Positions 32,411 through 42,261 of a DNA stretch of 64,000 nucleotides are shown piece by piece. The stretch is from the NCBI GenBank assembly GCA_947623175.1, contig CANQGK010000008.1, forward strand, positions 16,657 to 80,656, given 5' to 3'. The notes under the pieces were generated by a model. It made no database searches. It was given only the letters and a program-made list of their open reading frames with translations, and had not been told where the DNA came from. Each line of letters opens with the position of its first letter. Positions within the stretch are counted from its first letter, which is position 1. This stretch comes from an uncultured Clostridia bacterium. GTDB taxonomy: Bacteria > Bacillota > Clostridia > Oscillospirales > Acutalibacteraceae. The position numbers were made by a program, and so were the translations under genes.

Positions 32411-34192
32411 TTACTTATTCTTTTTGAGCCAATTCTGCATTCTGGTATCTGCCGCCTGCTGAACCTCTTGAGCCGCGGTAGCTCCAAGCCGCGAAACCTC
32501 GTTGATATAGGTGCTCCATTCGCTGTTTATATTTTTCACGCCGTAAATGAAGTCGTACATCCATTCCACACGCACGTTTGTAAGGTTGCTCGATACGCTG
32601 TCGTTAAGCTTCTTTTTCTCCGCCGCGGTTTTGGGGGCGTTATAAGTAAGCCTGGGCTTTAATTTGCCGTAAATCGATTCAAATTCGGTGTTGAAAAGCG
32701 CGTTTGCCTTTGCGGTGTTCTGATTATTTGACTTGGCGTCGTTTTTAAAGAAGTTTTTGGATTGAAGCTCGGTGCTGATATAACGAGGTATAGCATGACC
32801 TAACCAGAAATCTCTCGGAGAGGTTCCGTTGTTGTTGAGCACCGGTTGGCCCTTGGAATTGTAATTCCAATAGGTGTTTTTGCCGTAAGGTCCGTAGTTG
32901 CCTACCGCCGAGCCCTCCAATGAATAGAAGTAGTCCATAAGCCGAACGGCAATTTCGGGATACTTGCAGGACTTCGGAATAATTCCCCAGCAGGGCCATA
33001 CCATTTCTCTGTCCATATATGCCGGAACCTGTTCGCCCTTGCCGGTAGCGTCGATAATGGGCATAAGGGAGTAATGGTTGAGATAGGTTTCCGCGCTCAT
33101 AAGTCCGCTGTAGCCGCCGTTGAACACACCGCTTATTACGCCCACGGTCTTAACCGAAGCGTCCATAAGCGACTTGGCTTTGGTGGCGTTCATATTTCGC
33201 ATTTCGTAATTGTAGAGGAGTCCCTCCGCGTAGTAATCGGATAAAACGGAAATGGCGTTCTTAAATTCGTTGGTGGTGTAAGCCATCTTGATTTTGTTAT
33301 CCTTGGTTCTTGTAGTGTAGTCGTAGGTGGACATACCGAAGAAGCCGTACCAGCTTACGGGCATTTCATCTACAAACACCATCGGAATTTCGTCCTGCTT
33401 GCCGTTGCCGTTCGGATCGTCGTTCTTGAATTTACGAAGCACGTTGGTAAGATCGCCAATGGTTTTCGGCATTTTGAGTCCGAGCTTTTTAAGCCAGGTC
33501 TTGTTGATGTAGAACAGGTCGGTGTAAAGATCCGTGTCCTCACGGTAGAGCGGTACCGAATAAATTTTACCGTCCTCGGAGGTGCACAGATACTGCGCGT
33601 CCTTATGCTCGGCAAACATTTTATAGATATTCGGCGCATAGGACTTGTAATCGTCGTAAGAATAAATTTTACCCGCCTTGACGTAGGACGAAAGCGCGGA
33701 AATATCGCCTAAATGCCCCATTCCCCAGAATATATCGGGAGTCTGACCGCTTGCAAAGGCAAGGGTGACCTTTTCGGAAACCTGAGCGACTTGGATGGTC
33801 TGGAATTTAAGCTCGACGTTGAACTTTTGGTTTATAAATTGGGCAAGCGCTCTCTTGTGCGGATCCGCGCCGTTCAGATCGTCGAACATCATAATGTTGA
33901 TGTCAACCTTCTTCTTGGCGACCGGATAACCGGTAACGTAGCAGTTGTTGACTACCTTGGCGCCCTTACTCGATTGATCTATTATTTTATCGCCCGAAGT
34001 AACGTTTTCGCCCGTTTTGTCTTCGCCGGAAGTCGTGCCGCCTTGCGAGACCTCGCTGCCGTCAAGAATCTCTACACCCAGCGTTTCTTCGCTCGGCACA
34101 GAGGTGTCGTTGCCGTTTTTACATGCCGTAACCGTCGACAACATCAATACCGCTAAAATAAACGATATAATTCTCATTAATTTTCTTTTCAT
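32411..34192 (-). CDS. Extracellular sugar-binding lipoprotein (LplA-like ABC solute-binding protein)
   Basis: 593 residues. Lipobox VTAC with Cys 24, then a Thr/Ser/Gly-rich linker, then an oligosaccharide-binding fold of the long LplA type (INIMMFDDLNGADPHKRALAQFINQKFNVELKFQTI, FASGQTPDIFWGMG, IPMVFVDEMPVSWYGFFGMSTYDY). It catches oligosaccharides for the two permeases encoded upstream. An in-frame EF-hand-like segment NDDPNGNGKQDEIP is common in this family and may bind calcium. It is preceded by a 112-bp gap with a small hairpin (34254-34267). Confidence 0.88.
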   Translation of the reverse strand: MKRKLMRIISFILAVLMLSTVTACKNGNDTSVPSEETLGVEILDGSEVSQGGTTSGEDKTGENVTSGDKIIDQSSKGAKVVNNCYVTGYPVAKKKVDINIMMFDDLNGADPHKRALAQFINQKFNVELKFQTIQVAQVSEKVTLAFASGQTPDIFWGMGHLGDISALSSYVKAGKIYSYDDYKSYAPNIYKMFAEHKDAQYLCTSEDGKIYSVPLYREDTDLYTDLFYINKTWLKKLGLKMPKTIGDLTNVLRKFKNDDPNGNGKQDEIPMVFVDEMPVSWYGFFGMSTYDYTTRTKDNKIKMAYTTNEFKNAISVLSDYYAEGLLYNYEMRNMNATKAKSLMDASVKTVGVISGVFNGGYSGLMSAETYLNHYSLMPIIDATGKGEQVPAYMDREMVWPCWGIIPKSCKYPEIAVRLMDYFYSLEGSAVGNYGPYGKNTYWNYNSKGQPVLNNNGTSPRDFWLGHAIPRYISTELQSKNFFKNDAKSNNQNTAKANALFNTEFESIYGKLKPRLTYNAPKTAAEKKKLNDSVSSNLTNVRVEWMYDFIYGVKNINSEWSTYINEVSRLGATAAQEVQQAADTRMQNWLKKNK

Positions 34193-34253
34193 GATTTTTC
34201 TCCTTTTTTATTCGACAGAGTCGATTATTTTTTATGATTTTAAATATAGCCTT

Positions 34254-34267
34254 CCGAAGTCCTTCGG
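34254..34267 (-). promoter_or_regulatory. Small hairpin between permease and binding-protein genes
   Basis: CCGAAG-GA-CTTCGG, perfect 6-bp stem, not followed by a T run. The gap 34193-34304 holds nothing else clear. It may protect the 5' end of the binding-protein mRNA after processing; this is a guess. Confidence 0.3.
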
Positions 34268-34304
34268 TAAAATAAGGAACCCGTAAGAGTCGCGCCGGAA
34301 AGCT

Positions 34305-35252
34305 TTATTCGCCCGTTATACCCGAGGTTTCTATTCCCTGCTTAAACTGCTTTTGGAATACGAAATAGAAAATTATGACCGGCAAAACTACCAAAAAGGT
34401 AGCCGCCATCGCAACGCCGGCGGTGTAAAGGTCGACGTTGCCGCCCTCTATCAATGCGTCGGCGGCGTTTCCGTCGCTTCCCATTGCGGAATAGATACTC
34501 GGCAGCAGCATAGGAAGCAGCTTTTGCGAGCTGTCGGTAAGGTATATTCCCGGCTCGTAATAATCGTTCCAATGCCACACCACGCTTAAAACGGTGCTGA
34601 CGACTATCGAAGAGGTCGAGGCGGGAAAGGCTATGCGGAAAAAGGTCATAAGCGGAGTACAGCCGTCGACCGCCGCCGCTTCTTCGAGCGAAGCCGGCAA
34701 GGACAAATAGTATTGTCTGAACAAAAATATAAACAGCGCGCCTCTGAGTCCGAATCCGAAAAAGGTAGGTATCACAAGCGGTCCGAAGCCGTTCGGCATA
34801 CCGAGCGCGGAAAAGAGCAAATATTGCGGCACGATAATGGTCTGTATCGGAACGACCATAGAAAGCAGCAGCTGTAGGAAAAACAGCTTTTTGCCCTTGA
34901 AATTATATCTTGCAAATCCGTACCCGACAAAGGAGCAGACAAAAACGTGCCCCACCGTCGATACAAGGCAGTAGATCACCGTCCTCAAAAGGCTCGGAAT
35001 GTAATTGAGATTTTGATAGGCTATTTTGTAATTGTGAAAATAAAACCGGTTGATAATCCATGTTATCGAGGGATCGTTTATGTCGGTCGGGGATTTGACC
35101 GAGGTTATAAGCATATATAAGAAAGGATACAAAAAAACCACGCATAAATCCAATAAAAGTATATACATGACCGCGCGCAGCGCCTTATTTGTTATTACGC
35201 TTTTTTTGGCGACCAAATAGTTTTTTGCGGCGGCAAAGGATACGTTTTTCAA
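34305..35252 (-). CDS. Carbohydrate ABC transporter permease (LplC/MalG type)
   Basis: 315 residues, TTG start with AAGGAGGG upstream. Six membrane helices and the cytoplasmic EAA loop EEAAAVDGCTPLMTFFRIAFP that docks to the ATPase. C-terminal SGITGE-like ending is typical. Pairs with the permease gene 11 bp upstream and the binding protein 112 bp downstream. Confidence 0.9.
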   Translation of the reverse strand: MKNVSFAAAKNYLVAKKSVITNKALRAVMYILLLDLCVVFLYPFLYMLITSVKSPTDINDPSITWIINRFYFHNYKIAYQNLNYIPSLLRTVIYCLVSTVGHVFVCSFVGYGFARYNFKGKKLFFLQLLLSMVVPIQTIIVPQYLLFSALGMPNGFGPLVIPTFFGFGLRGALFIFLFRQYYLSLPASLEEAAAVDGCTPLMTFFRIAFPASTSSIVVSTVLSVVWHWNDYYEPGIYLTDSSQKLLPMLLPSIYSAMGSDGNAADALIEGGNVDLYTAGVAMAATFLVVLPVIIFYFVFQKQFKQGIETSGITGE

Positions 35253-35263
35253 AAAATCCCTCC

Positions 35264-36136
35264 TTATGTGTTGTCGTGCGTACGCTTAATAAACGGATTT
35301 AAAATCAAAAAGACGATTCCGAGCATAAACAGCACCGTTACGAAATATATCCAGCCTATTGCGGCGGAATATTCGAATTTGTTTTCCGAAAACGCCTGTT
35401 GTATTATGTAATTCAAAAGATTGCTGTCCTCGAACGCAAACGAAATTATGGTATAAACGGCGTTAAGCAATAAAATAGGCGTTATCATCGGCAGGGTGAT
35501 TTTCCAGAAAATTTCCCATTCGCCGGCGCCGTCGATTTTGGACGCCTCGTATAAATTCGGGGAAATTCCCTGAAGCCCCGAAAGCGCCAAAACGATTTGA
35601 ACTCCCGATTTCCACATAATGAGGGTTATACGGTTAAAAAATTCGTTTACGTATCCCGTGACGGTTTCGCCGATATATTCCCGAACGTTCGCGGGCAGCA
35701 GCATTCCTCTTGCAAGCTCCATCGAGCCGCTTTGTACGTCCTGACCGAGCAGCTCCTTCATAACGTAGCCGGTGCCGAGAAGCACGGGCAGGAAAAACAC
35801 TAACCGGAATAATCCCCTGCCCTTTATTTCACGGTTGAGCATGATAGCCACAAGCAGAGAAAAGATAATGATCATTGGGGTATTTATCAGCATATCCGAA
35901 AGAGAGGAAAGCAGAAGTCCCAAAAACCGGTCGTCGATAACGAAGGCTTCCTTATAATTTTCTATCCCCGCAAAGGAGAGATTAAAGCCGCTTATGTCCT
36001 TCATTTCCCCGAAGCTTAATATCAAAGAATAAGCGATCGGGTATGTAAGCAAAAACACGGAAGCGAAAATCCAGGGAGACAAAAACATGTATCCGGCGCG
36101 GCTTCTGCGCTTTTCAAAACTTGTAATTTTACGCAT
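35264..36136 (-). CDS. Carbohydrate ABC transporter permease (LplB/UgpA type)
   Basis: 290 residues, six helices, starting MRKITSFEKRRSRAGYMFLSPWIFASVFLLTYPIAYS, the usual beginning of this family. EAA loop: YEASKIDGAGEWEIFWKITLPM. First permease of the second transporter; forms the heterodimeric channel with the next gene. Ribosome binding site GGGGAG before ATG; 4-bp gap to the DUF5696 gene. Confidence 0.9.
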   Translation of the reverse strand: MRKITSFEKRRSRAGYMFLSPWIFASVFLLTYPIAYSLILSFGEMKDISGFNLSFAGIENYKEAFVIDDRFLGLLLSSLSDMLINTPMIIIFSLLVAIMLNREIKGRGLFRLVFFLPVLLGTGYVMKELLGQDVQSGSMELARGMLLPANVREYIGETVTGYVNEFFNRITLIMWKSGVQIVLALSGLQGISPNLYEASKIDGAGEWEIFWKITLPMITPILLLNAVYTIISFAFEDSNLLNYIIQQAFSENKFEYSAAIGWIYFVTVLFMLGIVFLILNPFIKRTHDNT

Positions 36137-36140
36137 GGCT

Positions 36141-38327
36141 TTACTCCCCTACTATCAAGTAAGCTTTTCCTTCGACCTTTATTTTGCCGCTTTCAAAGCT
36201 TTGCTCATTATAATTTACGTATACCGACTTTCCGTTTGAATAGACGACCTTAACGACGCCCTCTCGGAGCTTTTCGTGAGAAACAATGGTTTCGTCCGAA
36301 AAGTCTGCAAAATCGGCATTATACTTTTTATAGGTATCCGCTATTTTCTCGTTCCAGACGGAAAATTCGGACGTGAAAACCTTGTCATACCCGGTTTCGA
36401 GTAATTTTCCCGTTTCCTCATAGGTCAGAATAAAGCTCGGAATACTGCCCGTTTCGATCCATTCCAAAATACATCTGTCATAATCGTAATGGGTGTTGCC
36501 GACGGTGCCCGTATACGGGATATAGCCGTGAATTACCATTTGATAGAACGGCACCGATTCCGAGGAGAAGGTATAGCCGCTGTCAGTCTGCGGCAGAGAA
36601 TGTATGAAATCCGCATAGGGCAGAATATACGCGTTTCCGGTATCGGCGGACAGCACTATATTATCCTTTTTCGCCCTTTTCATAACCGAAACGTAGGCGT
36701 CGATAATTTCCTGCGTGGTGCAGACGTCCTTGTTATTATAATCGGGAAAAGCGAGCTCGCCGACGGTCAGCAGACTAAGTCCCGCCTTGGGATAATTTTT
36801 GCTGAATTTAGTATAAACGTTATCCATAACCCGAACGGCGTTTAAAATATACTTTTCTCCGGTTTTGTTTACAAAGAAATCGCCGAAATAATTCCTCACC
36901 GCGTTATTTCGCGCGTTAAACGAGCCGGTATTCGAATCGGCGAGTATGGCGTCGACCTCGAGAGAAAGATTTATATTGTTATTTTCACAGTATTTTTGCA
37001 GGCTCTTGAGTCCGGAGCTTCCGCCGAGCGCGCCGTCGGCTTTAACCGCCGTCGGCAGGGTGTCCCAGCCGCCCTTTGACCAGCCGGAAAGGGTTATATC
37101 CGTATTTTTGACGCCGTTATCCGTAAACCACTCGGCTATTTTCTTTGCCTGCTCAAAGGTAGTCATTTTTTGAAGCGTCGTTCTGAAAATTCCGTTTTTC
37201 TGCACTCCGCACAGCAAATTAAGGGAGAGCGGAATATCGCCCTCGGGATTTTTATCGACTAATATGCCGTTATCCGTAAGATGCTTTCTGTAACGGTTAG
37301 CCATACCGCTGTAATTGTTTTTATCCGCCGAAAGCAAATAAAAATAACATTTTCTGTCGACCTTTGTCCGCTCGTCGACAAGGGAGGAAATCGACGCCTT
37401 GTTAAATTCCGTAGTCGAGTAACTGCGATAATTATAGGTGATATATGCGCGGTACAAATCGGGTATCTGATATCCCGGCATCGCAAGATTTATTTTGGCG
37501 TCCGCGCTTCCGTCGGCGATAACCGCCAAAAAGCCGTCCTTTGTTTGAGCGACGCCGTAAACCGGCAATAACGCTCCGTAAATATTATCGTCGCGGTTTC
37601 TCTCAAGCTGGGCATAGGTGACGTCGCTGTTTCCGTATACGGACAGCTGGTTAAGCGCGGAGCCGGCGTTATTCGATTTGCCGAATCTCACAAGACTGCC
37701 GCTTCCGTCCGGATAAAATATATATCCATTTTCGTCATTGCGGGAAGCGCCGAAATTTTGAAGTATCGAAAGCGATATAAGCTTGCCGCCCGCTTCGTTT
37801 ATCTCCTTATCGGGAACATGATAATAAAATCCGTCCCCGTCGATACCGAAAATCAGCTTAAAGCTTAATTTGATTTCTTCGATATTAATATCCATCAGCA
37901 GCTGTTCATTTTCGATTTTACAGTCCGCGGTTATATCGGAATTGCCGCCGTCGTACAGGACGTATTCCTTTACGTTGCCCTCGTCGTCGCAGGCGCTTAC
38001 GGACAGCAGCTGTGAGGAAACCGAAGGCGTCGGGGATTGCTGGCGATAATATTCCTCGCAAATTACGTTGGACCATACCTTGCCCGTATCGCTTACGACG
38101 TAAATATCCAAGCCCTCGGGATAAAAATACAGTTTAAGGTTTTCGTTTTCGGCGACGGTCTGCATATCCGAAAATTTCGGAGTGGCTAAAGATATATCCT
38201 CAACGGTATCGTCAAACAGGAACTCCGAAATATCAATATCGGACGAGTATCCCTCTTGCGCGCTTGCAACGGTAAAAACCGACAAGGCGATAAGGCATGA
38301 CAATAAAATACACTTGAGTCTTCGCAT
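36141..38327 (-). CDS. DUF5696-type secreted protein
   Basis: 728 residues from ATG 38327, chosen because AGGAGG lies 6 bp before it; a longer frame exists but overlaps the YIP1 gene. Signal peptide MRRLKCILLSCLIALSVFTVASA. The N-terminal third is beta-rich (ENENLKLYFYPEGLDIYVVSDTGKVWSNV, YIFYPDGSGSLVRFGKSNNAG); the rest resembles a TIM-barrel-like glycosidase shape (NTDITLSGWSKGGWDTLPTAVKADGALGGSSGLKSL, SLLTVGELAFPDYN), but I see no assigned catalytic pair. I recall DUF5696 proteins next to YIP1 and NHL proteins in Paenibacillus sugar transporter loci. Start overlaps the YIP1 stop by one base. Confidence 0.65.
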   Translation of the reverse strand: MRRLKCILLSCLIALSVFTVASAQEGYSSDIDISEFLFDDTVEDISLATPKFSDMQTVAENENLKLYFYPEGLDIYVVSDTGKVWSNVICEEYYRQQSPTPSVSSQLLSVSACDDEGNVKEYVLYDGGNSDITADCKIENEQLLMDINIEEIKLSFKLIFGIDGDGFYYHVPDKEINEAGGKLISLSILQNFGASRNDENGYIFYPDGSGSLVRFGKSNNAGSALNQLSVYGNSDVTYAQLERNRDDNIYGALLPVYGVAQTKDGFLAVIADGSADAKINLAMPGYQIPDLYRAYITYNYRSYSTTEFNKASISSLVDERTKVDRKCYFYLLSADKNNYSGMANRYRKHLTDNGILVDKNPEGDIPLSLNLLCGVQKNGIFRTTLQKMTTFEQAKKIAEWFTDNGVKNTDITLSGWSKGGWDTLPTAVKADGALGGSSGLKSLQKYCENNNINLSLEVDAILADSNTGSFNARNNAVRNYFGDFFVNKTGEKYILNAVRVMDNVYTKFSKNYPKAGLSLLTVGELAFPDYNNKDVCTTQEIIDAYVSVMKRAKKDNIVLSADTGNAYILPYADFIHSLPQTDSGYTFSSESVPFYQMVIHGYIPYTGTVGNTHYDYDRCILEWIETGSIPSFILTYEETGKLLETGYDKVFTSEFSVWNEKIADTYKKYNADFADFSDETIVSHEKLREGVVKVVYSNGKSVYVNYNEQSFESGKIKVEGKAYLIVGE

Positions 38328-38950
38328 CAAAAGCCTCCTAACTTGTACTCGATCTCTTTGAACAGATTGATCACCAAAGAAAACAGCTGTACCGTCAAAG
38401 CGTAAATGAGTAACAATACTGCCCACAAAATAACTATCGCGACCAATGAGAGCAAGGTAATACCCAAAGCTTTTGAAATGGAGTAATCGTTAAGCACGAT
38501 AAGCGAGGTTATCAAAAGAATTATCATCCACAGTAAGCCGGCGTACCGTATAACGCCGAAAAATCCGGCGGCGTCCATACTCATAAGCCTGGAAACCGGA
38601 ATGGCGATAAGAGTAAATACGGTATAGGGTACGGTACAGTATGCCGAAACCGTAAATTGCGCGGAAAATGTGCTTTCGCCGTCGATAAGCGCCGTCAAAG
38701 CATAACTGCAAACCACCCATGAAAAGAGCGGAACTACGAAAACCGCCGTTTCCAACAGCAGATTTATACTGTCGTAACTCTTTGTCGCCAGCGGAAAATG
38801 AACGGTAAAATTATATAAGTAATCGGATAAAACGGCAAGCAGATAAAATATTACCGGTATTCTCAGCTTAAATTTGTTTTCCCGTTTTATAATGTTCATG
38901 CAGTCTACCGGATAACAAATAATAAGCAGAATGTTTTTTAAGACGTTCAT
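38327..38950 (-). CDS. YIP1-family membrane protein
   Basis: 207 residues with about five membrane helices (around 30-48, 64-86, 105-125, 137-155, 165-195), the Yip1-domain layout. GGAGG before the ATG. It overlaps the NHL gene by 4 bp and the DUF5696 gene by 1 bp, so the three are made together. Role unknown; in this gene set it probably forms a membrane complex with the two secreted partners. Confidence 0.7.
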   Translation of the reverse strand: MNVLKNILLIICYPVDCMNIIKRENKFKLRIPVIFYLLAVLSDYLYNFTVHFPLATKSYDSINLLLETAVFVVPLFSWVVCSYALTALIDGESTFSAQFTVSAYCTVPYTVFTLIAIPVSRLMSMDAAGFFGVIRYAGLLWMIILLITSLIVLNDYSISKALGITLLSLVAIVILWAVLLLIYALTVQLFSLVINLFKEIEYKLGGF

Positions 38951-40380
38951 CTTTTCGCGCCTCCGGAATAAAAAATATCAAGCAGCTTTTTACCCTTTTT
39001 AAACATAATTTTGAGTATCGCGTATATGCCTATCACCAGGGCGGCAATTGCGGCGATTATCCAACCGAAATATTTTCTTAAGCATTCATGGCGGTATTTT
39101 GTAAAGGCCTTCGAATATCCCGCCTTGTCGTTGGCGTCCTTGTAATAACCCATAGCCTGCTTGTATTCTTCCTGCTTATAAAGAATATTTCCCATAGCCG
39201 AATTTGCCAGCGAGCAGTTGATATTTATATCCAATACGTCGTTCCATTTTTGCATGGAAGCGTCGTATTTGCCGTCTTCGAAAAGCGTATACGCCTCCAA
39301 AATGCTGTTCATATAGCTTGTCGGTTCGAATTTATGTACGGTGCCGCTCGAAGAGTCGAGCACGTAAATTTCACCCTTGCTGTTAATATCCACGGCGACG
39401 GGATTCATAAATTTACCCTTGATACTGCCGATACCGCCGAAGGCGACTATCATATCGCCCTTGTGGGTATAGGTGTAAACTCTGCCGCTGTGCTTTTCCA
39501 GAGCGAAAACCGTACCGTTTTTATCGGCGCAGACGTCGATAAATATCGGATCTCTCGCCCAGGTGGATTTATCCTCTTCTATCCTCTCGCCATAGGAGCC
39601 CGAGGGAAAGAGGTTGTCGCCGTCGACGTTGAGTATTCTTATCTGATCCTTGGTATCGTTGGCAACGGCGTATATAAGCCCGTCGTCGCCTATGTGAAAG
39701 GAATTGTAAGTAGACGCCTGACCGGTTACCATCTTATTCTTTTGGATTTCGCTTCCGAAGGTTCTTATCAAAAATTCCTTTAAGCTGAAGGATATCTTGT
39801 TGGCGCCCACAAAGCCTTTAAATTCATTGTTGGCGTCGATCATCATAAATTGCTGCGCGTGAACGATATATATAAGCCCCTGTTCGCTTATAGCGATTTT
39901 TTCTACGGCAAAATCCGAAATATTCGCCAAAAGCTCGCTGTCCGGCTTTACGAATTTTTCTATAAGCTTATCGTTTTTGTCAACGTGAACGATCTGTTCG
40001 TTGAGGGTGTCCGAGATAAAGATATCCCCGTTATCCGTAACGAAAACGCTCTTAGGCCCCGAAACGGTGCCGTTGTTGGTATAATCTCTTAAATATTTGC
40101 CGCTTGCGTCGAGCATGGCAATACGGTTGTTTTTGGTATCGGCGATATAGATGTTATCGGTTTTATCAATAAAAATATCGGATGCGTCGATAAAAGTGCC
40201 GCCGTTATCCCCCAAATCGGAGATCACCTGCGTACAGGAATAACATATCGGTGTTTTTATATGTTCACCGTCTTCGAGGACGAGATTCATATCGGGAGTG
40301 GCGTATGCCGTGACCGAAAACAGAACGGCTGTTATTATCGATATAAATACCGCCATAGTCCTCAATAAAAATTTTTTCAT
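38947..40380 (-). CDS. Secreted NHL-repeat protein with TPR-like region and C-terminal membrane anchor
   Basis: 477 residues. Signal peptide to about 27 (AYA). Residues 50-345 form a beta-propeller of NHL repeats: IFIDKTDNIYIADTKNNRIAMLDASGKYLRDY, VFVTDNGDIFISDTLNEQIVHVDKNDKLI, VDINSKGEIYVLDSSSGTVHKF. Residues 350-420 look like TPR helices (LFEDGKYDASMQKWNDVLDIN, LANSAMGNILYKQEEYKQAMGYY). A membrane helix lies at about 435-455 with a Lys-rich cytoplasmic end. Such a protein would sit outside the cell, tethered to the membrane, and bind partners or polysaccharide. Confidence 0.75.
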   Translation of the reverse strand: MKKFLLRTMAVFISIITAVLFSVTAYATPDMNLVLEDGEHIKTPICYSCTQVISDLGDNGGTFIDASDIFIDKTDNIYIADTKNNRIAMLDASGKYLRDYTNNGTVSGPKSVFVTDNGDIFISDTLNEQIVHVDKNDKLIEKFVKPDSELLANISDFAVEKIAISEQGLIYIVHAQQFMMIDANNEFKGFVGANKISFSLKEFLIRTFGSEIQKNKMVTGQASTYNSFHIGDDGLIYAVANDTKDQIRILNVDGDNLFPSGSYGERIEEDKSTWARDPIFIDVCADKNGTVFALEKHSGRVYTYTHKGDMIVAFGGIGSIKGKFMNPVAVDINSKGEIYVLDSSSGTVHKFEPTSYMNSILEAYTLFEDGKYDASMQKWNDVLDININCSLANSAMGNILYKQEEYKQAMGYYKDANDKAGYSKAFTKYRHECLRKYFGWIIAAIAALVIGIYAILKIMFKKGKKLLDIFYSGGAKR

Positions 40381-40418
40381 CGCTTTCTCCTTAAGGCAGA
40401 AAAAATGTTTCGACCGTA

Positions 40419-41312
40419 CTATTTAATTCCGGAATAGGCCATCGTCGATAAAACCTTACTTTGCATAATCAAATAAACTATAATTACGGGAAGCGTCATA
40501 ACAAAGGTCGACGCCGCAACCGAGCCCGCCGTCGTTATCGCCGCGGCGCCCGTTCCGCCGGAGATCATTTGCACGGCGAGGGGCAGGGTTTTAAGCGTTG
40601 CCTTGCTTGTGTATATGAGCGGCCCCAAATAGTCGTTCCAGCTTGAAATAAAGGAAAAAACTATCAAAGTAGCGCATGCGGGCTTCATCATCGGCATTAT
40701 TATTTTTGCGTAGATGTAAAATTCGCCCGCCGCGTCTATGCGGGCGGCTTCAAGGTAAGCGTCCGGGATCTGCTCCATAAATTGCTTCATAAGGAAGAAA
40801 TTAAAAGCAACCGCCACCTTGGTTATAATAAGCGCCCCGTAGCTGTTTAAAAGCCCCAATTCCTTTACAACAAGATAGCTCGGTATCTGCGTAACGGAGC
40901 CCGGAAACATAAGCGCCGCCAAAATAAAGGCAAATATCACGTTGCCGCCGCGCGGTCTTTGCTTTACGAGTCCGTATGCGCCGAGAGTCGAGATAAATAC
41001 CGATATCGTAACCGAAATAACGGTTACAAACAGGCTGTTAAAGACGTATCTCAAAAAAGGAACCTCACTGCCGCTTAAAGAGCTCAACAGCGATTTGAAA
41101 TTGTTAAAGGAAGGCCTGCGCGTAAAGAACGTAGGCGGGAAAAGATAAAGCTCGTCGATAGGCTTAAACGCCGTAACGGTAACGTATACGAGCGGCAGTG
41201 CCGTAAAGCATACCATCGCAAAAAGAAAAATAAAGCATATAATCTTCGGAGCGCTCAGTGAAAAGAGATATTTGCCCTTAAAACGAACGCCTCGACCCGA
41301 TACCATTGCCAA
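40419..41312 (-). CDS. Carbohydrate ABC transporter permease (MalG type), first transporter
   Basis: 297 residues from TTG, which has GAGGTG 7 bp upstream. Six helices; EAA loop LEAARIDAAGEFYIYAKIIMPM. Pairs with the permease 20 bp upstream. Not closely alike to the second transporter's permease, so the two systems probably carry different sugars. Confidence 0.9.
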   Translation of the reverse strand: MAMVSGRGVRFKGKYLFSLSAPKIICFIFLFAMVCFTALPLVYVTVTAFKPIDELYLFPPTFFTRRPSFNNFKSLLSSLSGSEVPFLRYVFNSLFVTVISVTISVFISTLGAYGLVKQRPRGGNVIFAFILAALMFPGSVTQIPSYLVVKELGLLNSYGALIITKVAVAFNFFLMKQFMEQIPDAYLEAARIDAAGEFYIYAKIIMPMMKPACATLIVFSFISSWNDYLGPLIYTSKATLKTLPLAVQMISGGTGAAAITTAGSVAASTFVMTLPVIIVYLIMQSKVLSTMAYSGIK

Positions 41313-41332
41313 AAATAATCACCTCTTTATAA

Positions 41333-42232
41333 TCAGTCGGACGCCAATACTTTGCGGATTATCGCGCCTACCGAATAGGTTATCGCAAAGAGCACGACGG
41401 CGACGCCCGACGCATATCCCATCTCAAATCTCGTGAAAGCGAAATCGTAAAGGTGAGCGACAAGCGTATGCGCGCAATAGTCCACACTCGGGAAGCCGCC
41501 TACCGAAACGGCGATATCGAACACGCCGAAGGCGGCAACGATGGAATTTATGGCGCCGAATAACAGCTGGGGCTTCATCTGGGGAAGAATAATATAAACG
41601 AGCTCCTGCGTGGCATATCTGATACCGTCTATTCGCGCCGCTTCGCTTAATTCCTCGGACAGTCCCTGAAAGCCCGCGATAAAGGTCAAAAAGGAGGTGC
41701 CCATACCCATCCAGATCGATATGAATATTATAACGCCCAAAACGTATTTTGTATTAAGCGTCCACTGTATCGGTGAGGATATGACGCCGATATTCATCAA
41801 AAGATTGTTTATAAATCCGTAAGAGTCGGAGGAGAAAAAATAGAGCCATACCGTACTCATGGCGACGCCGCTGCAAATGGAGGGCGCGTAAAAAGCCAAC
41901 GAAAAGAAATTCCTGAGCTTGCCCATACGGCAGATAAGCCAGGCAAACAAAAAGGACAGTATATAGGTGACGGGCCCCGATATGCAGGCAAAGGTCAGGG
42001 TATTTTTAAGCGCGATAAGGAAAATATCGTCCTCCAAAAACAGATATGTATAATTCTCAAAACCGACAAATTTCGGCGTATTAAGCATATCGTAATCGGT
42101 AAAGCTTAAAAAGATTGACGCCAATACCGGCAAAATCGTAAACAGAAAGAACAAAATAAGATAGGGCGCCAGGCACAAATATCCTATTTTTGTATTATGA
42201 TAACCCGTAGGACCCGATTTTTTTCGTATCAT
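41333..42232 (-). CDS. Carbohydrate ABC transporter permease (MalF/UgpA type), first transporter
   Basis: 299 residues, six helices, typical start LAPYLILFFLFTILPVLASIFLSFTDYDMLN and EAA loop SEAARIDGIRYATQELVYIILPQ. Follows the large solute-binding protein gene by 29 bp. No ATPase gene accompanies either transporter; a shared MsmX-type ATPase encoded elsewhere is expected. Confidence 0.9.
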   Translation of the reverse strand: MIRKKSGPTGYHNTKIGYLCLAPYLILFFLFTILPVLASIFLSFTDYDMLNTPKFVGFENYTYLFLEDDIFLIALKNTLTFACISGPVTYILSFLFAWLICRMGKLRNFFSLAFYAPSICSGVAMSTVWLYFFSSDSYGFINNLLMNIGVISSPIQWTLNTKYVLGVIIFISIWMGMGTSFLTFIAGFQGLSEELSEAARIDGIRYATQELVYIILPQMKPQLLFGAINSIVAAFGVFDIAVSVGGFPSVDYCAHTLVAHLYDFAFTRFEMGYASGVAVVLFAITYSVGAIIRKVLASD

Positions 42233-42261
42233 ATTTCAATCACCAAATCAAATCAATTACA

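Noticed and set aside
38328..38426. 33-residue N-terminal extension of the DUF5696 protein
   Set aside because: It reads through the YIP1 gene end; the signal peptide and AGGAGG support ATG 38327.
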